Source: Pseudomonas paralactis
GTDB lineage: Bacteria > Pseudomonadota > Gammaproteobacteria > Pseudomonadales > Pseudomonadaceae
Reading direction: 5' to 3'
Length of the DNA stretch: 64,000 nt
Assembly: GCF_001439735.1 (NCBI RefSeq)
Contig: NZ_JYLN01000007.1
Coordinates: 124,001-188,000, forward strand
Shown: piece after piece, positions 59,679-64,000 of the stretch
Layout of the letters: every line of letters begins with the position of its first letter
Numbering within the stretch: the first letter of the stretch is position 1
Notes under the pieces: model-generated
The model's database searches: none
What the model was told of the DNA's origin: nothing
Seen by the model: the letters and a program-made list of their open reading frames with translations, nothing else
Position numbers and translations under genes: made by a program

Positions 59679-60566
59679 ATGCCCCGTCTTACCGCCAAGG
59701 ACTTCGCCCCCGAACTGCTGGAACTCTACGACGGCTACGCCCATGGCAAGATCAACCGTCGCGAGTTTCTCGACCGTGCCGCACTGTTCACGTTAGGCGG
59801 CCTCACCGCTTCGGCGCTACTGGCGGCCCTGAGCCCCAACTACGCGTTGGCTGAGCAGGTGAAATTCACCGACCCGGATATCGTTGCCGACTACATCACC
59901 TACCCTTCGCCCAAGGGCAACGGCACAGTGCGCGGCTACCTGGTACGCCCGTCCAAGGCTGCAGCAAAACTGCCCGCCGTGGTGGTGGTGCATGAAAACC
60001 GTGGCCTCAACCCGTATATCGAAGACGTGGCCCGGCGCCTGGCCAAAGCCGGCTTCATTGCCCTGGCACCCGATGGCCTGACCTCTGTGGGCGGCTACCC
60101 CGGCAACGATGAAAAAGGCGTGGCGCTTCAACAGACCGTCGACCCGACCAAACTGATGAACGACTTTTTCGCCGCCATCGAATGGCTGATGCATCACGAC
60201 AGCACAACCGGCAAGGTCGGTATCACCGGTTTCTGTTATGGCGGCGGCGTGACCAATGCGGCAGCGGTGGCCTACCCGGAACTGGGGGCGGCGGTGTCAT
60301 TCTACGGGCGCCAACCCGAGGCCAAGGACGTGCCCCGCATCAAGGCGCCGATCATGCTGCATTTCGGTGAGCTGGATACGCGGATCAATGAGGGTTGGCC
60401 CGCGTATGAACAGGCGTTGAAAGCTGCGGGCACGAAGTATGAAGCTTACATTTACAAAGGCGCCAACCACGGCTTTCACAATGATTCGACGCCTCGCTAT
60501 GACGAGGCAGCGGCCAACCTGGCGTGGGAGCGCACCCTGGGCTGGTTCCGCAAATATCTGGCCTAG
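59679..60566 (+). CDS. Dienelactone-hydrolase-family protein with Tat-type signal
   Basis: 295 residues. The N-terminus has I-N-R-R-E-F-L-D-R-A-A then a hydrophobic stretch L-F-T-L-G-G-L-T-A-S-A-L-L-A-A-L, a twin-arginine-like export signal. The alpha/beta-hydrolase core has nucleophile Cys in G-F-C-Y-G-G-G, Asp in H-F-G-E-L-D-T-R-I-N and His in G-A-N-H-G-F-H-N-D, the Cys-Asp-His triad of dienelactone hydrolases. Similar to YghX-type proteins. Substrate in this subgroup is not known. Followed by a REPIN. Confidence 0.9.
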   Translation: MPRLTAKDFAPELLELYDGYAHGKINRREFLDRAALFTLGGLTASALLAALSPNYALAEQVKFTDPDIVADYITYPSPKGNGTVRGYLVRPSKAAAKLPAVVVVHENRGLNPYIEDVARRLAKAGFIALAPDGLTSVGGYPGNDEKGVALQQTVDPTKLMNDFFAAIEWLMHHDSTTGKVGITGFCYGGGVTNAAAVAYPELGAAVSFYGRQPEAKDVPRIKAPIMLHFGELDTRINEGWPAYEQALKAAGTKYEAYIYKGANHGFHNDSTPRYDEAAANLAWERTLGWFRKYLA

Positions 60567-60574
60567 TCACACCT

Positions 60575-60676
60575 CTGTAGGAGCAAGCTTGCTCGCGAAG
60601 AACGTCAACGATAACGCGTGCTTCCTGAATAAACGCGCAGCCCGGTAATCTTTCGCGAGCAAGCTCGCTCCTACAG
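60575..60676. repeat. REPIN (102 bp)
   Basis: Begins CTGTAGGAGCAAGCTTGCTC and ends CTCGCTCCTACAG, spacer with CGTCAACGATAACGCGTGC and C-C-T-G-A-A-T-A-A-A. Same length as the copies at 47129 and 56123. Lies between the dienelactone hydrolase gene and the 3' end of ampR. Confidence 0.88.
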
Positions 60677-60705
60677 GACAACAGGGGCTTGCTCTTTGCA
60701 CATTC

Positions 60706-61578
60706 TTATCCAATGCAGCTCTGCAACCACCCTTTGAACGCCAACATCGCGGGCGTCTCATTGCGCGACTGCAAACGGGTCAACCAATAACTGCCGGTCG
60801 TGATCCCCACGTCGAATGGCTGGCGAACCACATCGCTTTCCAACTGGCGCGAAAACATCAATGCTGGCGCAAGGGCCACACCGCTGCCTTGCAGGGCGGC
60901 TTCCATCATCGCCAGCGATGAGTCGAATACGATGCTGCGCGGCATCCGAGTGTCTTCAGGCAGCCCAGCCGCCTGAAACCACAGACTCCACTCATCGGCG
61001 CGGTAAGAACGCAACAAAGTGTGCTTCAACAGATCCGCCGGGCTGTGCAATTGCTCGGCGATCTGCGGCACGCACAACACTGTCAGCGGTGCTTCCAGCA
61101 ATGGGCAGGCCTCGGTACCGTGCCAGGCCCCGGCGCCAAACCGGATGGCGTAATCCAGGCCCTCGACGGCGACATCCACGCGGTTGTTATGGGTGGACAG
61201 GCGCAAATCAATAAACGGATAGCGGCTGTGAAAATCCGCCAACCGTGGCAACAGCCAGCCCACGGCGAAGGTGCCGACCGCGCCTACGGTCAGCACCTCG
61301 CGGTAATGCCCGCCCTCGAACTGGCCCAGGGTGTGGGCAATGCGGTCGAAGGCTTCGCGTAACACCGGCAACAGGGTTTCGCCTTCGCGAGTGAGCATCA
61401 GGCCACGTGGCAGGCGCTTGAACAGCGTGACATTGAGTTGCGCTTCGAGGCTTTTGACCTGATGGCTGACTGCGGCTTGGGTCACGCATAACTCGATAGC
61501 CGCGCGGGTAAAACTCAAATGGCGCGCCGACGCTTCAAAAGCGCGCAGGGCATTGAGAGGCAGATGGGAACGTAGCAA
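60706..61578 (-). CDS. ampR: AmpR, LysR-family regulator of the beta-lactamase
   Basis: 290 residues from a TTG start at 61578, which gives the expected AmpR N-terminus L-R-S-H-L-P-L-N-A-L-R-A-F-E-A-S-A-R-H-L. A longer frame to 61644 runs into the promoter region. HTH: F-T-R-A-A-I-E-L-C-V-T-Q-A-A-V-S-H-Q-V. The effector domain has D-L-R-L-S-T-H-N-N-R-V-D and L-L-R-S-Y-R-A-D-E-W. AmpR senses muropeptides from cell-wall recycling and activates ampC when beta-lactams are present. Divergent from ampC with 131 nt between the starts. Confidence 0.93.
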   Translation of the reverse strand: MLRSHLPLNALRAFEASARHLSFTRAAIELCVTQAAVSHQVKSLEAQLNVTLFKRLPRGLMLTREGETLLPVLREAFDRIAHTLGQFEGGHYREVLTVGAVGTFAVGWLLPRLADFHSRYPFIDLRLSTHNNRVDVAVEGLDYAIRFGAGAWHGTEACPLLEAPLTVLCVPQIAEQLHSPADLLKHTLLRSYRADEWSLWFQAAGLPEDTRMPRSIVFDSSLAMMEAALQGSGVALAPALMFSRQLESDVVRQPFDVGITTGSYWLTRLQSRNETPAMLAFKGWLQSCIG

Positions 61579-61709
61579 GGGATACCCTAATTTTTCTAAT
61601 GGCTGGTGCGAGATATCATCGTTTGCCCCGAATACAAAATCCACCTAAATTTGCCACGCCTGCGCAGGCTCTGCCCATTATTGCCACCTTTACATGGAAG
61701 CGATTCACC
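61579..61709. promoter_or_regulatory. ampR-ampC divergent control region
   Basis: 131 nt. CTAAATTT at 61645-61652 matches the centre of the AmpR-binding site known from enterobacterial ampC control regions as I remember it (T-G-C-T-A-A-A-T-T-T). I see no other repeat in the region. Confidence 0.5.
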
Positions 61710-62849
61710 ATGAACCATCAGCCCAAGTACCTGGTTTCAGCGTTGCTGCTCTTGTCCGGCAGTTGCATGGCCGCCACCGACATGCGCCAGGTCGTGGACA
61801 GCAACGTCAAGCCCTTGATGCAACAGCAAGACATCCCCGGCCTTTCGGTCGCGGTGATCAACCAGGGCAAGGTGCAATACTTTAACTACGGCGTAGCCGC
61901 CAAGGATACCCAGGCCGCGGTCAGCCAAAACACGCTGTTCGAAATCGGTTCGGTGAGCAAAACCTTCACCGCCACCCTGGGTGGTTATGCCCAGGCTATC
62001 GGCAAGCTCAAGCTGTCGGACAAGGCCAGCCCGTACTTGCCGTCCCTGGCCGGCAGCGCGTTCGATCGCATCAGCCTGCTGCAACTGGCGACCTATACCG
62101 CCGGCGGCCTGCCGCTGCAATTTCCGCAGGCGTCCGACAGTGCCACGACCATGCTCGGCTACTTCCAGCACTGGAAGCCCACTTACGCTGCGGGTGAACA
62201 ACGCTTGTACTCCAACCCCAGCATCGGCCTGTTTGGCTACCTGACCGCGCAAAGCCTGGGCCAACCATTCAACGTTGCGATGGAGAAGACCCTGCTGCCC
62301 AAGCTAGGCTTGACCAACACCTATGTCAGCGTGCGCACCGACAAAGCCAGCCAATATGCCCAAGGGTATGACAAGCAGCAAAAACCTGTGCACGTCAGCC
62401 CCGGCGCTCTGGACAGTGAAGCCTACGGGCTCAAAACCACCAGCCAGGACCTCGCCCGCTACGTCATCGCGAACATGCACCCGCAAACCCTGGAACAGCC
62501 CGTGCAACAGGCTATCGCCGCCGCCCACGCCGGCTACTACACCGTGAACGGCATGACCCAGGGCCTGGGCTGGGAACGCTACCCCTACCCCATCACCCTG
62601 CAAGCATTGATCGATGGCAACTCCACACCGATGGCCATGGAGCCGCACAAGGTGACCTGGCTGAACCCGCCCCAGGCACAGCCGGCCAACGTGCTGTACA
62701 ACAAAACCGGCTCTACCGGTGGCTTTGGTGCGTATGTGGCGTATGTGCCGAGCAAGGACATGGGCGTGGTCATTCTGGCCAACAAGAACTACCCGAATGC
62801 CGAGCGGGTGAAAGTGGCCCATGCGATCTTGAGTGCGATGGACCAATAA
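61710..62849 (+). CDS. ampC: Class C beta-lactamase AmpC
   Basis: 379-residue periplasmic serine cephalosporinase. Signal peptide 1-22 (ending C-M-A-A); active-site S81-V-S-K84; Y167-S-N169; K332-T-G334: the three class C motifs, spaced as usual. The ATG at 61710 follows GGAAG. With a divergent ampR it should be inducible by beta-lactams. This is the intrinsic chromosomal enzyme of the genus, not an acquired one, since composition and context match the chromosome. Confidence 0.95.
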   Translation: MNHQPKYLVSALLLLSGSCMAATDMRQVVDSNVKPLMQQQDIPGLSVAVINQGKVQYFNYGVAAKDTQAAVSQNTLFEIGSVSKTFTATLGGYAQAIGKLKLSDKASPYLPSLAGSAFDRISLLQLATYTAGGLPLQFPQASDSATTMLGYFQHWKPTYAAGEQRLYSNPSIGLFGYLTAQSLGQPFNVAMEKTLLPKLGLTNTYVSVRTDKASQYAQGYDKQQKPVHVSPGALDSEAYGLKTTSQDLARYVIANMHPQTLEQPVQQAIAAAHAGYYTVNGMTQGLGWERYPYPITLQALIDGNSTPMAMEPHKVTWLNPPQAQPANVLYNKTGSTGGFGAYVAYVPSKDMGVVILANKNYPNAERVKVAHAILSAMDQ

Positions 62850-62869
62850 GGCCGGGAAAAATCAACAAA

Positions 62870-62902
62870 TGCGGGAGGGAGCAAGCCTCCTCCCACATTT
62901 TT
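62870..62902. terminator. REP-like hairpin and T tract between ampC and dctM
   Basis: TGCGGGAGG pairs with CCTCCCACA (one mismatch) and is followed by TTTTT at 62898-62902. It lies between convergent stops and fits termination of ampC. Confidence 0.6.
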
Positions 62903-62911
62903 ATCCGCGTT

Positions 62912-64000
62912 TTACATCCCCAGCCACTGCGGCAGCGCGAGGGAAATGAACGGCAAGTAAGTCACCATGATCAGGAACACCAGCAAAATCATCAGCCACG
63001 GCATCGCCGCGCGTATGGTTTGCCCCAATGTCAGCCCGGTTACCGCCGAGGTGACGAACAGGTTCAGCCCCACCGGCGGGTGTACCAGGCCGATTTCCAT
63101 GTTCACCACCATCACAATCCCCAGGTGAATCGGGTCAATCCCCAGCTTCATCGCAATCGGGAAGAAGATCGGCGCCAGGATCAGCACAATGGCCGAAGGC
63201 TCCATAAAGCTGCCGGCAATCAGCAACACTACGTTGACCATGATCAGAAAACCAATCGGCGTCAGCCCTTCCGAGATCACCCACGCGGTGATTTCCTGGG
63301 GGATCTGTTCGGTGGTCAGCACATGGGCAAACAGCATGGCGTTGGCGATGATAAACATCAGCATGATCGACAAGCGCCCCGACTCCAGCAGCACCTTGGG
63401 GCAATCGCGCAGCTTCATATCCTTGTAGACGAACAGCGCGACAAACGCCGAGTACACCGCCGCCACCGCCGCGGCTTCAGTCGGGGTGAACATGCCGCTG
63501 TAGATGCCGCCGAGGATGATCACCAACAGCAACAAGCCCCAGAACGCTCGGCGTGCGCAACTGAGCCACTCGCCAAAGGTTGCCCTGGGCTGGGCGGGCA
63601 GTTTCTTGATGCGCGCGACAATGTAGATCGCGATCATCAGCATCAGGCCCAGCAGCAACCCCGGAATGACCCCGGCCATGAACAGCTTGCCCACCGAGGT
63701 TTCGGTCGCCGCCGAGTACACCACCATCACAATCGAGGGCGGGATCAAAATGCCCAGCGTACCGGCGTTGCAAATAATGCCTGCACCAAACTCCTTGGGA
63801 TAACCGGAACGCACCATCCCCGCTACGGCAATCGAGCCCACCGCCGCCACCGTGGCCGGTGACGAGCCCGACAGCGCGGCAAACAACATACAGGCCAGCA
63901 CCGCCGCAATCGCCAGGCCGCCACGGATATGCCCGACACAGGCATTGGCAAAGTCGATCAGCCGCTGAGCCACGCCGCCGGTGGTCATAAACGCGCCGGA
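62912..64000 (-). CDS. dctM: TRAP transporter large permease DctM, 5' partial
   Basis: About 362 C-terminal residues of a TRAP-T large membrane subunit; the frame is open to the window edge (S-G-A-F-M-T-T-G-G-V-A), so the N-terminus, roughly 65 residues, lies outside. The ATG at 63988 is therefore internal. Motifs: A-L-S-G-S-S-P-A-T-V-A-A-V-G-S-I, I-L-I-P-P-S-I-V-M-V-V-Y and N-M-E-I-G-L-V-H-P-P-V-G-L-N-L-F-V. With DctP and DctQ it imports C4-dicarboxylates (succinate, fumarate, malate) using the ion gradient; the close match to pseudomonad DctM supports that substrate. Confidence 0.92.
   Translation of the reverse strand, partial: SGAFMTTGGVAQRLIDFANACVGHIRGGLAIAAVLACMLFAALSGSSPATVAAVGSIAVAGMVRSGYPKEFGAGIICNAGTLGILIPPSIVMVVYSAATETSVGKLFMAGVIPGLLLGLMLMIAIYIVARIKKLPAQPRATFGEWLSCARRAFWGLLLLVIILGGIYSGMFTPTEAAAVAAVYSAFVALFVYKDMKLRDCPKVLLESGRLSIMLMFIIANAMLFAHVLTTEQIPQEITAWVISEGLTPIGFLIMVNVVLLIAGSFMEPSAIVLILAPIFFPIAMKLGIDPIHLGIVMVVNMEIGLVHPPVGLNLFVTSAVTGLTLGQTIRAAMPWLMILLVFLIMVTYLPFISLALPQWLGM

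Overview
The window is GC-rich chromosomal DNA of a Pseudomonas, most likely of the P. fluorescens group. The basis is the glgA-treZ-malQ-treY-(DUF2934)-glgX gene order, a divergent ampR/ampC pair whose AmpR closely matches pseudomonad AmpR as I remember it, a dctM-type TRAP permease, a ProP with its C-terminal coiled coil, and many intergenic REP/REPIN repeats of pseudomonad type. I saw no rRNA, tRNA, CRISPR array, insertion sequence or prophage.

Layout. (1) 1-10.6 kb: a trehalose/glycogen block on the + strand with tightly coupled genes. Linear alpha-glucan made by GlgA, MalQ and GlgX can feed TreY/TreZ, which convert it to trehalose. (2) 10.6-14.5 kb: a coupled cassette of an acyl-CoA-dehydrogenase-like protein, PIG-L deacetylase, NodS-like methyltransferase and family 2 glycosyltransferase, then a second PIG-L paralogue whose active-site motif is altered. 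(3) 14.8-19.1 kb: an autotransporter, and a chemoreceptor preceded by an exact FliA-type promoter. (4) 19.2-23.2 kb: a FecI/FecR/TonB-receptor surface-signalling operon on the - strand under a candidate Fur box. (5) 23.5-29.5 kb: small housekeeping or accessory genes (orphan histidine kinase, 2OG-Fe(II) oxygenase, DUF6429, GNAT, LysE exporter, P-loop kinase, periplasmic aldose-epimerase-like protein with a Cra-like operator). (6) 29.5-30.9 kb: an A/T-rich island with one frame-disrupted gene that joins a restriction-endonuclease-like N-domain to two membrane segments and a coiled coil; it is the clearest foreign DNA here. (7) 31-63 kb: metabolic and transport genes, dominated by divergent regulator/target pairs (LysR/MFS, LysR/EamA, AraC/NepI-like MFS, AraC/Fsr, MocR/EamA, AmpR/AmpC). 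Between them lie a reverse trans-sulfuration operon (cbs-cgl), an OsmC-YcaO fusion, an isochorismatase-fold protein with Ser at the usual Cys position, a DUF2231 plus lipoprotein sugar-dehydrogenase pair, an ExuT-type transporter, ProP, an amidase, a secreted NTF2-like protein and a Tat-type dienelactone hydrolase. (8) 62.9-64 kb: the 3' part of a dctM TRAP permease gene, cut by the window edge.

Themes. Osmotic and desiccation tolerance recurs (trehalose/glycogen block, proP with an AlgU-like promoter and a leader hairpin). The most novel-looking items are the frame-disrupted membrane nuclease-like gene, the Nod-factor-like enzyme cassette with its altered deacetylase copy, and a 16-bp motif shared exactly between two promoters 10 kb apart.
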